From IMG/VR virus record IMGVR_UViG_3300020185_000163, positions 1 through 32,229 of that record: a stretch of DNA of 32,229 nucleotides. The stretch is one strand, 5' to 3'. Made by a program: the position numbers and the translations under genes. Each line of letters opens with the position of its first letter. Position 1 is the first letter of the stretch. Source of the DNA: a virus. The notes under the pieces were generated by a model. The model worked only from the letters and a program-made list of their open reading frames with translations. It made no database searches and was not told the origin of the DNA. Positions 1 to 8,414 of the stretch are shown one piece after another.

Positions 1-944
1 TTGGCTAAGTTTGCTTCGGCGGAAGCTTTTGCTTGTTCGTTAATTGTTATCTCGTCTTCTTCTTCTTGCTGGTCTAACACTGTTGGTGGGTAAAGCGCGG
101 CTCCTTCTGTCTGCAATCTTCGCAATTGTTCTTGTGATCTTGGTATAGATGCTTGAAGATTCGCTCCATATGGAAAAGTCTCACTGCTAAACTGTTCGCC
201 GTCGTCGCCGCTGTTCCACCCTAGGGGGTGTTCGTGAATTACACCAAAATCAAGGTTTAGTTCGATCATTTTCGGCAATATGTTTCCGCCGGCATACTCA
301 AACACACCAAAGTCAGGATTTTCTATATTATGAGCAATCGATAAGTTTTTAACGAATCCCAATAGACCGGATCCAGTGATGTCATCCGAAGTATTTCGAT
401 CGAAGATTCGACCAGGACCCATGCCCGAGTCCAAAGCCTCGTAAGTGTAGCCTTCGTCGGAGAACAGGTCGTTAACGTTAACTGAGGATTCCCCTGCAGC
501 GGCTCCAACGTTTGAAGCTAAGTTCATAACCCTCATTCTTATTAAGGGAGACTGAGAGATAGTAGAAGAATTGTCGACATCTGTATAAGACGGATACAGG
601 TAACTGATTAGTTTTTGTATTTTCGCAAGATTCTCGAAAGCTTCACTTTCAGAGGCTGCTGGGACGTTCAATCCTAGCGTGATACTTCTTGAGTTCTGCT
701 TAAACATCCGAATCGGGTCCACTCTACCATAAACTGATTCTTCTGACCAATCAGAGTTGAATGATTCATTAAATGCGGTTATGAATGCTTTAAAGAAGAC
801 AGACTTTCCGCTTGGAACGTGCTGGAAACTGACTGTAAAGCCTTTGTTTGCCATGGCATCGGATCCGTCGACCAATTGCGGCTTCGCCGGCGTTTGCTTC
901 GGGTCACCTATTAGCTTAAATGCATTAAAATAGTTATCTGCCAT
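1..944 (-). CDS. Baseplate or tail structural protein, partial (C-terminus off the left edge)
   Basis: An open frame runs from an ATG at 944 to the window edge without a stop, giving at least 314 residues. The start is supported by an AAAGGA ribosome binding site seven bases upstream, and it lies 15 bp after the tape-measure stop. The protein begins MADNYFNAFKLIGDP. Around residues 70-115 it carries a YGRVDPIRMF stretch followed by NSRSITLGLNVPA and a NLAKIQKLISYLYP segment. I associate this pattern with structural proteins encoded after the tape measure in marine myoviruses. In T4 the tube-initiator and cap genes (48, 54) follow the tape-measure gene, so a baseplate or tube-initiator role is a positional inference. 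The visible end is Glu-rich (QQEEEDE). The exact family is not recognised. Confidence 0.7.
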   Translation of the reverse strand, partial: MADNYFNAFKLIGDPKQTPAKPQLVDGSDAMANKGFTVSFQHVPSGKSVFFKAFITAFNESFNSDWSEESVYGRVDPIRMFKQNSRSITLGLNVPAASESEAFENLAKIQKLISYLYPSYTDVDNSSTISQSPLIRMRVMNLASNVGAAAGESSVNVNDLFSDEGYTYEALDSGMGPGRIFDRNTSDDITGSGLLGFVKNLSIAHNIENPDFGVFEYAGGNILPKMIELNLDFGVIHEHPLGWNSGDDGEQFSSETFPYGANLQASIPRSQEQLRRLQTEGAALYPPTVLDQQEEEDEITINEQAKASAEANLA

Positions 945-959
945 TTTTTAATCCTTTGT

Positions 960-3494
960 TCATGTTCTTTCGTTGGCGCAGTCGAGGTACAGTTGTCCGT
1001 TTTCCGCTCTCGTAATATCTATAACTTTGTTTTCGAATACTTGACCATCCAAGACAAAATTAACTGTCAACTTTGCCGCCCCGCTAGCGCTACTGCCTGT
1101 TGCGTTGGCAGCGGAAGCAGCAGGAGTTGCAGCAGCTGCAGGGGCTGCCGCCACAGCTGTCATCGCCATAGCAAGCGGCGCAATCTTGAGTGAACTAACT
1201 TCGTTAATGGAACCCGCGATCTCAGCAAATCCGGTTTGAATAGATAACATTTTGGCTTTAGTGATGTTGCCCATAGCGGTGAACACCCCCTCCATCTTAT
1301 TAGCCATTATATTACCGACAGACGATAGGGTGGTTACTCCCAGAATCGACAACGGGTTACCTAATGCTGCTAGCGATCCCGCGAGAGTGTAAAAAGATAG
1401 GGCTAACGCGCCCACTCCCGTAGCAAATTCATATATCCCTCCGCCGGCGTTTGCAAATTCGACTAAGCTCTCGACGATCCCACCCATTCCTTCTATCAAT
1501 TGACCGATACCTGCTGCGGCGATCCCAATACCAGCACCAATCAACAGAATTGCTGCACCGAAGGGGATAAGACCGGCGGCCGCTGTTGCTGTGGCGGGAG
1601 CTAGACCCGCTAAGGCATATATAATAGCGCCAATGCCTCCAGTAATCACGCCCGTAGCGATGAGCGCTTCACCACTCAAGCCCTTAAGTGATTCCGCCAT
1701 GTTTCCAATTCCGGTGGCTGCCAAGTAGATTCCTCCACCTATCAAAACAACTGCTGCGCCAAACGATAGCATATTAAGCGCTGCTGTACCAGCTGCTTTC
1801 CCAGCCCCAGCGGTGATTTCGGTTCCTCGTTTCTGAGCGCTGTTAAGGGCTTCTTGGGCAGCTGTCTGAGCTATCAGACTTTCAGTACTCACTACTGTTC
1901 TGGCGGCGAGGATGGTCTGAATTCCATTATACAGACCCAACCCGAAGGAAAGCGCTTTCAGACCGATGGCGGCGAGTCCGATGTACTTCCCGTACTCTTG
2001 CAAAAACTCAGCAGCGCTCTCGATATACCCAATATAATCTATCATAAGTTCAGAGTTTTCAGCGAACATTGCATTTATCTTTTCTTGAACAGTCATTAGA
2101 TCTTGTGCGCGTTGCTTTTGCTCAATAAGGGCGGCAGCTGACTCATTTGAGGAGCCAGACATCATATCCATATTGCCTGACATCATAAGAGCCAAGTCAC
2201 CGACATCCGATAAACCTAGAGAGTTTGTATAAAACTGCTTTTGGTAATAAGACATATCATCAAATGACAACCCAGTGCTTGTAATAGCATCTCTGATCAT
2301 CCCAAATCGTTCTGCTGGATCTGTTGCCATCATTAGATCCATTGCGTTAACAAAGTTTCCACCCAGTGCTGCGTTAAGTTGTCCAGCCTGTTCTGCGGCT
2401 CCTTCAAAGGTATCAAACTTGTTTGTGATTGCTAACACCTTTTCCATTTCCATACCGGTGATCTTGGAGATTCTTGCAAGATCTTTGAATGCTTTGCCGG
2501 CTTGGGTACCAAACTTAGAGAACTGTGGACCCATCGATGCAAACTTTGCGGCTAGTTGTGCGGGCGGAACACCAAGAGCTTCTGCTGTTGCAGCTAGTTC
2601 TCTCTGGTATCCTTCTGCTTGCATCGATGTCATACCCATCATCTTCGTGGCATTCTGCATTCCACTTGCGAAATCCCCATTGGCGATCCCGTAGGCTCTC
2701 TCTAATGTTGTTGCTGTTTCTGCGATCGCTTCCTGTTGCGTGCCGGCTATCATTGTGAAGTCTGTGAAACCTGTGGCTAGTGCTCCATACGCTTTCGTGA
2801 CATCTTCTACTGACGCGCCATATTGGTTCATCTCTTTGTATAGAGACTTAATTTGATCTTGAGAAGCCTCCCCTAATGCATACTGCTTTTCGAAAGCCTT
2901 TGACTGTTTATCATAGCTCACTAGTAGTTCATGAATAGAGCTTACTTGCTTATCAATGAACGAGGTAGCAGCGGAGTCAGCTAATCTCATTGAGGTCGCC
3001 ATCACAGACTTCATAGCTGCGCCCATGTCTTCTGTGGCAACTTTTGCCATTAAGACCGCCTGAGTAACCTTTCTTGACAAGCCTGTCGACATATCGAGGC
3101 TTTTATTAAACTCCTTCGAAGCGTCAAGCATAGCATTTTGAGCATCTAGTCTTTTCTTAAGCTCTGTAACTTCCCGCGCACCCTCCGCTGCGGCTTCTCC
3201 TCCGAGTTGCAGTTTCTTCTCGGCTAGTTCTATTTCCCTCCTTGTTAGCTCTGCTGCAGCCTCTCGCTTGAGTATGTTACTGTCGAGGTTTGTGCCTATT
3301 TTACTCAAGCCTGCGATGTATTTCTCTTGAGCCCTAATCGAAGCTTCGATTGCTTCTACACTCTGCGTGTGCAGTTTGACTTCTTTTTCGAGTTCTGCTA
3401 TCCTCTCTTTATTTGCTTCTGCGTCTTCAGCTTTGAGTTTGGCTATCTCTTTCTGCAATTCCAACACTGAGCGGAGATTATCTTGTTCTGACAT
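960..3494 (-). CDS. Tail tape measure protein
   Basis: The 844-residue product has classic tape-measure architecture. The N-terminus (about residues 1-130) is rich in Glu, Lys, Ala and Leu and looks like coiled coil. A helical middle follows, then a Gly/Ala-rich hydrophobic region with several membrane-like segments at about residues 500-670, for example FGAAVVLIGGGIYLAATG. The C-terminus includes an Ala/Pro-rich linker and a small beta-like end. It functions inside the tail tube, setting tail length and probably helping DNA passage. At roughly 0.15 nm per residue, 844 residues would imply a tail near 125 nm; this is inference. The ATG has an AGAGGAG ribosome binding site. A terminator and a CTAYTTAW-type motif lie in the upstream gap, so this gene may start its own transcript. 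It corresponds in position to T4 gp29. Confidence 0.85.
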   Translation of the reverse strand: MSEQDNLRSVLELQKEIAKLKAEDAEANKERIAELEKEVKLHTQSVEAIEASIRAQEKYIAGLSKIGTNLDSNILKREAAAELTRREIELAEKKLQLGGEAAAEGAREVTELKKRLDAQNAMLDASKEFNKSLDMSTGLSRKVTQAVLMAKVATEDMGAAMKSVMATSMRLADSAATSFIDKQVSSIHELLVSYDKQSKAFEKQYALGEASQDQIKSLYKEMNQYGASVEDVTKAYGALATGFTDFTMIAGTQQEAIAETATTLERAYGIANGDFASGMQNATKMMGMTSMQAEGYQRELAATAEALGVPPAQLAAKFASMGPQFSKFGTQAGKAFKDLARISKITGMEMEKVLAITNKFDTFEGAAEQAGQLNAALGGNFVNAMDLMMATDPAERFGMIRDAITSTGLSFDDMSYYQKQFYTNSLGLSDVGDLALMMSGNMDMMSGSSNESAAALIEQKQRAQDLMTVQEKINAMFAENSELMIDYIGYIESAAEFLQEYGKYIGLAAIGLKALSFGLGLYNGIQTILAARTVVSTESLIAQTAAQEALNSAQKRGTEITAGAGKAAGTAALNMLSFGAAVVLIGGGIYLAATGIGNMAESLKGLSGEALIATGVITGGIGAIIYALAGLAPATATAAAGLIPFGAAILLIGAGIGIAAAGIGQLIEGMGGIVESLVEFANAGGGIYEFATGVGALALSFYTLAGSLAALGNPLSILGVTTLSSVGNIMANKMEGVFTAMGNITKAKMLSIQTGFAEIAGSINEVSSLKIAPLAMAMTAVAAAPAAAATPAASAANATGSSASGAAKLTVNFVLDGQVFENKVIDITRAENGQLYLDCANERT

Positions 3495-3566
3495 ATTTGT
3501 ACTCCTCTCTTTGTGTTTCGCGCTATGCTTTGTTAATTAGTCTGCTTAAGTAATTAGTTAATAACG

Positions 3567-3601
3567 AAAAAAGGACAAGAAACCAACGCTCTTGTCCTTT
3601 T
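3567..3601 (-). terminator. Rho-independent terminator after the gp26-like/frameshift genes
   Basis: A 12-bp perfect stem (3569-3580 with 3590-3601) has a 9-nt loop. On the minus strand the stem ends in a run of six T residues. It separates the tail-chaperone pair from the tape-measure gene. Its A-rich and T-rich flanks would also permit function in the opposite direction, but no gene reads that way here. Confidence 0.8.
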
Positions 3602-3634
3602 CATTTATTAGCTAACTAATCTTATACTTTTATC

Positions 3635-3650
3635 AAGAGCGAATGCTCTT
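3635..3650. repeat. Perfect inverted repeat at the stop of the frameshift ORF
   Basis: AAGAGC-GAAT-GCTCTT forms a 6-bp stem with a 4-nt loop and overlaps the TAA of the downstream-frame ORF. No T run follows, so it is more likely an mRNA 3' stabilising hairpin or a helper to the nearby terminator than a terminator itself. Confidence 0.5.
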
Positions 3651-3906
3651 ATCTCTTCATTCTGTCTGCTAACTCTTTTGGCATTTGTGGTGAGTTAAAC
3701 GCCGTTAAATCTTGAGAACCACTTCTGCCCTTCGAAGACTTTTCTGCAGCCTCCTGTTCCATCTCAAGTTGCTTAACGAGCCTCTTAACAAACCAAAGCC
3801 TCAAACCAATTGGCAAATTGTATGCCTCTGAAAACGACCAACCGCCTGAATATTTTAAAAAGAAGAACTGCTCATAAATGTTCTCCATATACTCAGCGGT
3901 CAGGCC
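3649..3906 (-). CDS. Downstream-frame extension of the gp26-like tail protein, probably made by frameshifting
   Basis: This reading frame encodes 85 residues after the slip site and begins GLTAEYMENIYEQFF. It continues with a GGWSFSEAYNLPIGLRLWFV stretch and a charged tail. Read as a separate gene it would need a TTG at 3969, deep inside the upstream gene, or an ATG at 3888. Neither has a convincing ribosome binding site. The frame joins the upstream gene by a +1 (or -2) shift at the seven-T run 3907-3913. Its position just before the tape-measure gene matches the lambda G/T tail-assembly chaperone arrangement. A joined product would be 279 + 85 = 364 residues for a +1 shift. The alternative is a single fused gene with a one-base homopolymer error in the sequence. 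Confidence 0.7.
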   Translation of the reverse strand, partial: GLTAEYMENIYEQFFFLKYSGGWSFSEAYNLPIGLRLWFVKRLVKQLEMEQEAAEKSSKGRSGSQDLTAFNSPQMPKELADRMKR

Positions 3907-3935
3907 AAAAAAAGTCCGCTGATAGCGGCACCTCC
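3893..3935 (-). promoter_or_regulatory. Candidate programmed frameshift site with stimulatory elements
   Basis: The sense strand reads GAC TTT TTT TGG in the upstream frame. The seven Ts occupy 3907-3913. A TTT codon in the P site can re-pair perfectly after a +1 slip, moving ribosomes into the downstream frame. A Shine-Dalgarno-like GGAGGT lies at 3930-3935, 16 nt before the run. A small hairpin, CCGCT-ATC-AGCGG on the sense strand (3916-3928), sits two bases before it. An alternative 7-bp stem (3916-3922 with 3893-3899) would place the run in its loop and the zero-frame TGA in its 3' arm. Confidence 0.55.
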
Positions 3936-4744
3936 ATGTCCTGTTCGTGACCGCACTCTCCGCACTCAAAGTTTTGAGTTAGATCGACGTTTGGTGCCAC
4001 GTGGCGGTAAGATGAGCGCAAGTGGCGAGCATCAAGGGATGGAATGTTCTCAATTAGATAACTGACTGCTTGCATTGAATCGTCTCCGTTAACAGAGACA
4101 ACCATATTACGAATTTGTGTTGTGATAGCCTGCTCCGGACGCTTTCTCTTACGAGCCGTCTCAAGCTGGTTAACCATATTCTTTTCATCTACACCGGTTA
4201 AGAGCCTAAACGTGGTCTGCACCCTAGTCTTCGGCAAAGTTGTTGTAAATGTGCCGTCGTCATTATCGATGATACCTAATGCTTCAGCAGTATCTCCGCC
4301 ATATACGTCAGCGTCACTCAAATCAAAGTTATATTCTTGAACCGCTCCACAGGATGGGCAGCCAACCTTAGTCTTGTATTCATTTCCATAGCCGGAAATA
4401 CGAGCAGCAATAATAATTGCGTTACGATCTCCTACGAGCATTGAATCAGGATTTATTCTCTTATTGACAATAAGGCTCTGAATAACACGCTCAATAGCAA
4501 CGCCGCTCTTTAGAAGAGTTCTAGACGTTAGCATATCCTCTTCTTTTGCAGTCATCTGCTTAATCTCAATTGTGGTCTGCCCATGTAGTGGGTGGGTTTC
4601 TGGATAGAACCTACCTCCCGATGGCATCTCCACAAACTCTGTTGGAACAACAAACGAGAAACCTGGGGTTTCTTGATGAGCTTGTGGAGGGGCAGAGTTA
4701 TCTTGTGGGGTCGGGTTCCCCATTCGATCTCTATTCCGTGACAA
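3893..4744 (-). CDS. T4 gp26-like baseplate hub / tail assembly protein
   Basis: The 283-residue protein has two CxxC pairs (Cys129/132 in VGCPSCG and Cys261/264 in ECGECGHE), suggesting a zinc ribbon split across the chain. The C-terminus is ADFFWPDR; to my knowledge an FFWP ending is common in the gp26-like baseplate family of T4-type phages. The N-terminal half has a conserved-looking MPSGGRFYP and TAKEEDML pattern. The start at 4744 is TTG, chosen because GAGGTG lies six bases upstream. The internal ATG at 4723 is the alternative but has only a weak GAGA upstream. The gene sits between the tail tube and tape-measure genes, where assembly chaperones are typical. Its last codons hold the candidate frameshift site. 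Whether it is a hub component or a chaperone is uncertain. Confidence 0.75.
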   Translation of the reverse strand: MSRNRDRMGNPTPQDNSAPPQAHQETPGFSFVVPTEFVEMPSGGRFYPETHPLHGQTTIEIKQMTAKEEDMLTSRTLLKSGVAIERVIQSLIVNKRINPDSMLVGDRNAIIIAARISGYGNEYKTKVGCPSCGAVQEYNFDLSDADVYGGDTAEALGIIDNDDGTFTTTLPKTRVQTTFRLLTGVDEKNMVNQLETARKRKRPEQAITTQIRNMVVSVNGDDSMQAVSYLIENIPSLDARHLRSSYRHVAPNVDLTQNFECGECGHEQDMEVPLSADFFWPDR

Positions 4745-4787
4745 TATACACCTCTTCTTCTATTTTATTTATTATATCACAAGTCTA

Positions 4788-5375
4788 TTAGACTTTAAAG
4801 AACTCTTGACCGCCACCAACTGTTGCAGCTGATGGACCGGCTGTCTCGACGCGAGCCCAGTCATACCGAAGACTAACAGAGATCTCTGTCAAATCATCGT
4901 TGCCGTACTCTAGGTTGTCACCATACTTGACTTCTGTAACAAAAGAGTTCCATAGTGTCCAAGTTTCAAGTGGGTTACCATCTGAATCAAGCTGAGTAAT
5001 GATAACTGTACCAAGAGCCGCTGCAGACTTCGCCTTAGAGATACTTGTCATTGTCTCGGCGTCTGTAGGGGGAGTATACCCGGAGCCCTGAATGATTGCT
5101 GATAAGGTAGCAGTCAGATCTGGATCAACTGGGTCGACCATAGTCACAGTAATTGGTTCCCAAGTAACATTACCTGGGTAGTAAAAAGTGTGGTTTAGGT
5201 ACTTATGCTCAGCTGCGTTAATTGCAAATGATGGCTTTCCACAAGACTTGGCGTACCAAAGCTTAGCTCCACCTTGAGCAGCTTGAATTCCTTGGAATTC
5301 AACAGAGAATCTAAAGTTTCTCTTTGGATCGTTGAGAGAAGCGTTCTCTCCGAAATTTTCAGACCAGAATGGCAT
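4788..5375 (-). CDS. Tail tube protein (T4 gp19-like)
   Basis: The 195-residue product starts MPFWSENFGENASLNDPKR and continues with RFSVEFQGI. It contains the WYAKSCGKPSF and KYLNHTFYYPGNVTWEPITV segments that typify gp19-family tube proteins. An NSFVTEVKYG segment and a C-terminal beta region (EISVSLRYDWA) follow. It polymerises into the inner tube of the contractile tail. Its place directly after the sheath gene is the standard order. The ATG has an AGGAG ribosome binding site. A hairpin and a CACTACTTAAA motif lie in the 65-bp gap upstream, so it may be transcribed independently of the sheath gene as well as with it. Confidence 0.93.
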   Translation of the reverse strand: MPFWSENFGENASLNDPKRNFRFSVEFQGIQAAQGGAKLWYAKSCGKPSFAINAAEHKYLNHTFYYPGNVTWEPITVTMVDPVDPDLTATLSAIIQGSGYTPPTDAETMTSISKAKSAAALGTVIITQLDSDGNPLETWTLWNSFVTEVKYGDNLEYGNDDLTEISVSLRYDWARVETAGPSAATVGGGQEFFKV

Positions 5376-5400
5376 GTTGGGTTACTCCTGTTAATCTATT

Positions 5401-5413
5401 TTTAAGTAGTGAT
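5401..5413 (-). promoter_or_regulatory. CTAYTTAW intergenic motif upstream of the tail tube gene
   Basis: The sense strand reads ATCACTACTTAAA, 26 nt before the tube ATG. The same 13 bases recur exactly at 11071-11083. A role as the core of a phage promoter is inferred only from recurrence and position. Confidence 0.35.
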
Positions 5414-5414
5414 T

Positions 5415-5432
5415 CGGGGGGAAATTCCCCCG
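5415..5432 (-). terminator. GC-rich hairpin between sheath and tube genes
   Basis: CGGGGG pairs with CCCCCG across a short A/T loop, eight bases after the sheath stop codon. The sense strand lacks a strong T run after the stem. It could be a weak terminator or attenuator, or an mRNA end protector, that sets the sheath to tube ratio. Confidence 0.4.
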
Positions 5433-5440
5433 ACATTTTA

Positions 5441-8293
5441 TCAATCATCAAACGAGGCACCGGTTGAGGCAACCACGAAGTCAATCGCGATGTACTCAAT
5501 GGCACGTGCTGGTTTGACCATAATCTTCGCATACATGATGTTCTGATCAATAAGGTCTGGGGTTGTTGTTGTCTCGTCGAGAATCAAGCGGTAATCAGTG
5601 ATACCGAACTGAACCTTAACATTTGCTAGGAACGGCTCAACTAGTGACCTAAAGCGGTTCCAAGTAGACTGCACGTTCTGCTCGAATAGAACCTGAGTAG
5701 AGAGAATGGAAATCTGCTTCTTAAGGTAGATTACCAATCGTCTTACATTGATTCTATCAAGAGCCGACTGGTTCTCCTGAAGAGTCTTCTGTCCAAACGC
5801 TACAATGCCGGTAGAAGGGAAAGAAGCGATTGGGTTAATGCTAGCCTCGTACAACTTGTCTCTCTCCTTGGATGTTAGTCTCTCAGTTACGTTCGTAACT
5901 GGGATTCCTGCTGCACCATCAGAAAGACCGCCGCGATTGAAGCCGGCTGGAGCATACCAAAGGTGGGTGGAAGCCTGAGAACTAGCTAAGACTCCCAACA
6001 TTGCGACAGAAGGCGGAATCCAGAGAAGGCGTCCGCTAGCGTCGTCACGAGTCTGAACCCATGGGTAGAAGGTCGCTCCATAAGAGGAGTCAATTCTTCT
6101 GCCCTTAAGCGCTTGGGCTACGGAATCTACACCGGAGCCGCGACGAGCCGCTCTAGATGCGTTGTATGCCTCGTGAGCAGGGGTGTAAACATCCGAAAGG
6201 TCGATAATCGACATTGCGTCTGCGCGATCCTCACACACATTCACCAAGTGAGTCGTAAGGGTATCATTAGTCAACCCAGGGACGGTCATTAGGTTCATAT
6301 CCAAGGACTCAGGGTCAGCAACTGTATCGATTGATCTCTTGAGAGTGTAGTACGGAGAACTAGTTGTCTCAGAAGCGCTGGTCAGTCCTGCGTTGTAGAA
6401 AGGATCTGGCTTGATAAGATCGAGTCCATCAAAACCACCGAATACCGGAGAAGTGAACCTGTCGTAACCTGCATCTAGCAGAGTCTTATATGTTCCGCCG
6501 GCGTTTATACTAACAGCATCGCCGCTGGCAAAAGAGCCAGACTCGTAATAATATCCTGTGCCACTGTTCTTTCTAACATCGTTTAGAGAGAAGACATATG
6601 CGTACTCTGAGCCAGCTGGGGCGCTAGTAGAAGTGTCCACGCTCTGTAGAAATCTTCCATCCAACATACCGTGGACATCTCCAACACTCAAGTCCGCTCT
6701 TGTGGAAGCAGCAGTTCGGGTGTTCATCATTCCAAAGTATGCGTTTCTTGCGTCAGCTAGTCCGCCATCAGAAGCGCTAACGCGCAACCTAACAGACGGG
6801 AATACTAGTGAACCGGATACACCAACTGCTCCGCTGGACTCCAAGACGCTAGCTCCGGCACCTACAAGAGTAGAGCCCCAGTGGATCATTCTCCCGACAG
6901 GAGCGACGGCGAGGTCAATAATTTTCGCATCTGAGTACTTGGGAGGACCAAAGTAACCAAATGGCAAGTACAGTGCATTTGTTGCACCCTCTTCCACATC
7001 AGGGTTGCACTCAACATAGACATACTTAGACTGACTCTGGTAGTCGCCATAGGTCTTTAGTCTGCGCTGTGTCTCATCCCATACAGAGTACATGTTACCG
7101 ATTTTCCTAGCAACAAAGTTAGGAGAAGATGGGTCGAGAGTAAGGTTGTCGAACCTCTCAAGAACTTGCACGCGGTTATCGGTGTCATTGAGTCGACGAA
7201 GAACCACAGAGAACGTTCCATAATCTGTTGTTGTGGTTGTAGACGCTCTGATTTTTTCGATAGACACCTTGACGTTCTTGTTTAGCCACTCTCCGTGTCC
7301 TCGTCCAATGAGGCGGAATAGTTTCTGCTGATCTTGCGGCTGCCAACCGGCTGCCACACCATCCAGATCCTGACCAATAAACCAGCCAGTGTTTGCTTCT
7401 TGGTGTGGGACTCGGTTCTCGTGAGGTCCCGTTGTCGCGGCAGAGTCTAAAGCAAGAGGTAGAATTACCGCGTGCTTAGTTCCGGTGTCCAATGATGCAT
7501 CTCGGACTTCCTGCTCGAAAGTCTGACCTAGCCAATATGGAGCGAAGGAAGAAGAGGGGTAAAACTCGCCCTGGTCTGATGCCAGTTGCGGGTTTGTACT
7601 AAATACTTTACGGATGAAGGTGTCAGCGCTATCATCAAAGCCAAACTTGATTTTCTTGTTCCAAGAGCCGATAGAGCTAGTTACCACTGCGGTAATCAAC
7701 CCATCAGACCCAATGTCCATAACTTTCCCGATGCCCTGAGCAGGCACGACCGTACCAGAGCCGATTAGGTTACCACTTAGCTGAATGGAGGCAGACTTGT
7801 TTAGATAGAAAACAGCAGCCAAGCTACCAGTACCGATTCCGCCGGCGGCAATGCTGAAAGAAGCACTTGGGAACAGGAACAAGCCGTAGGCTCCTCCGTT
7901 CTCTGCCAAAGTAGTTGCAGGATCCTTAACAGTCTCCCAACCAGCTTTTCCGTCTGCAGTTGCGTCTGCGGACTCTTCACCCAATAGGCGGATATAAGTA
8001 AGAGGGGCAACGTTGGAAACTAAAAATGCCTTTGCTGCGTATGTTCCGTACATGGGAGACTGATAGTTACCATCTCTGGATACATCTCCGCCAGCACCAC
8101 CGGGTACTGTGTCACCAAACATCTCAACAAATTCTGAATAAGACTGAACCTTGATCGGCTGCAGTGCTAGTCCGCGCGTGGAACGACCGACAACGACTGG
8201 TCCAATCGCGTCCGATGATCTCGGGATAAATGAGTTATCAATCTCGTTGATAAACACCCCAGGAGATACAAATTTAAAACTCTTTACTGACAT
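5441..8293 (-). CDS. Tail sheath protein (T4 gp18-like)
   Basis: The ATG at 8293 is chosen because AGAGGGAA lies just upstream; an in-frame start at 8338 has no such site. The 950-residue product opens MSVKSFKFVSPGVFINEID, the usual sheath N-terminus, followed by GPVVVGRSTRG and the FVEMFG segment. The C-terminal 150 residues contain the typical helices and the ending NRFRSLVEPFLANVKVQFGI and IEYIAIDFVV. It forms the contractile outer sheath. At 950 residues it is much longer than T4 gp18 (659), so large extra surface domains are probably inserted in the middle (about residues 150-650), rich in Ser, Gly and Thr. It lies next to the tube gene as expected. Confidence 0.95.
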   Translation of the reverse strand: MSVKSFKFVSPGVFINEIDNSFIPRSSDAIGPVVVGRSTRGLALQPIKVQSYSEFVEMFGDTVPGGAGGDVSRDGNYQSPMYGTYAAKAFLVSNVAPLTYIRLLGEESADATADGKAGWETVKDPATTLAENGGAYGLFLFPSASFSIAAGGIGTGSLAAVFYLNKSASIQLSGNLIGSGTVVPAQGIGKVMDIGSDGLITAVVTSSIGSWNKKIKFGFDDSADTFIRKVFSTNPQLASDQGEFYPSSSFAPYWLGQTFEQEVRDASLDTGTKHAVILPLALDSAATTGPHENRVPHQEANTGWFIGQDLDGVAAGWQPQDQQKLFRLIGRGHGEWLNKNVKVSIEKIRASTTTTTDYGTFSVVLRRLNDTDNRVQVLERFDNLTLDPSSPNFVARKIGNMYSVWDETQRRLKTYGDYQSQSKYVYVECNPDVEEGATNALYLPFGYFGPPKYSDAKIIDLAVAPVGRMIHWGSTLVGAGASVLESSGAVGVSGSLVFPSVRLRVSASDGGLADARNAYFGMMNTRTAASTRADLSVGDVHGMLDGRFLQSVDTSTSAPAGSEYAYVFSLNDVRKNSGTGYYYESGSFASGDAVSINAGGTYKTLLDAGYDRFTSPVFGGFDGLDLIKPDPFYNAGLTSASETTSSPYYTLKRSIDTVADPESLDMNLMTVPGLTNDTLTTHLVNVCEDRADAMSIIDLSDVYTPAHEAYNASRAARRGSGVDSVAQALKGRRIDSSYGATFYPWVQTRDDASGRLLWIPPSVAMLGVLASSQASTHLWYAPAGFNRGGLSDGAAGIPVTNVTERLTSKERDKLYEASINPIASFPSTGIVAFGQKTLQENQSALDRINVRRLVIYLKKQISILSTQVLFEQNVQSTWNRFRSLVEPFLANVKVQFGITDYRLILDETTTTPDLIDQNIMYAKIMVKPARAIEYIAIDFVVASTGASFDD

Positions 8294-8344
8294 ATTTAGT
8301 TTTCCCTCTTTATAAAACGGTATTAATTGATGTTTCAATCATAC

Positions 8345-8356
8345 TTTAAATAGTAT
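8345..8356 (-). promoter_or_regulatory. CTAYTTAW motif upstream of the sheath gene
   Basis: Sense ATACTATTTAAA lies 52 nt before the sheath ATG, in a 121-bp gap. A TTGACA sits about 26 nt further upstream, too far away for an ordinary sigma-70 pair with this motif. Confidence 0.35.
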
Positions 8357-8414
8357 TTTCGTTTTCAAAAGGATATCAGGATGTCAAGAAAAACAATGGA
8401 TTTAGTTCCTGAAC

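Noticed and set aside
323-508. Minus-strand 61-codon ORF near the left edge
   Set aside because: It is another frame of the partial baseplate-type gene, which runs open through the whole region with a good start.
8294-8414. TTGACA in the gap before the sheath as a sigma-70 promoter
   Set aside because: No good -10 element lies at 16-18 bases; the nearest TACTAT is about 26 bases away.
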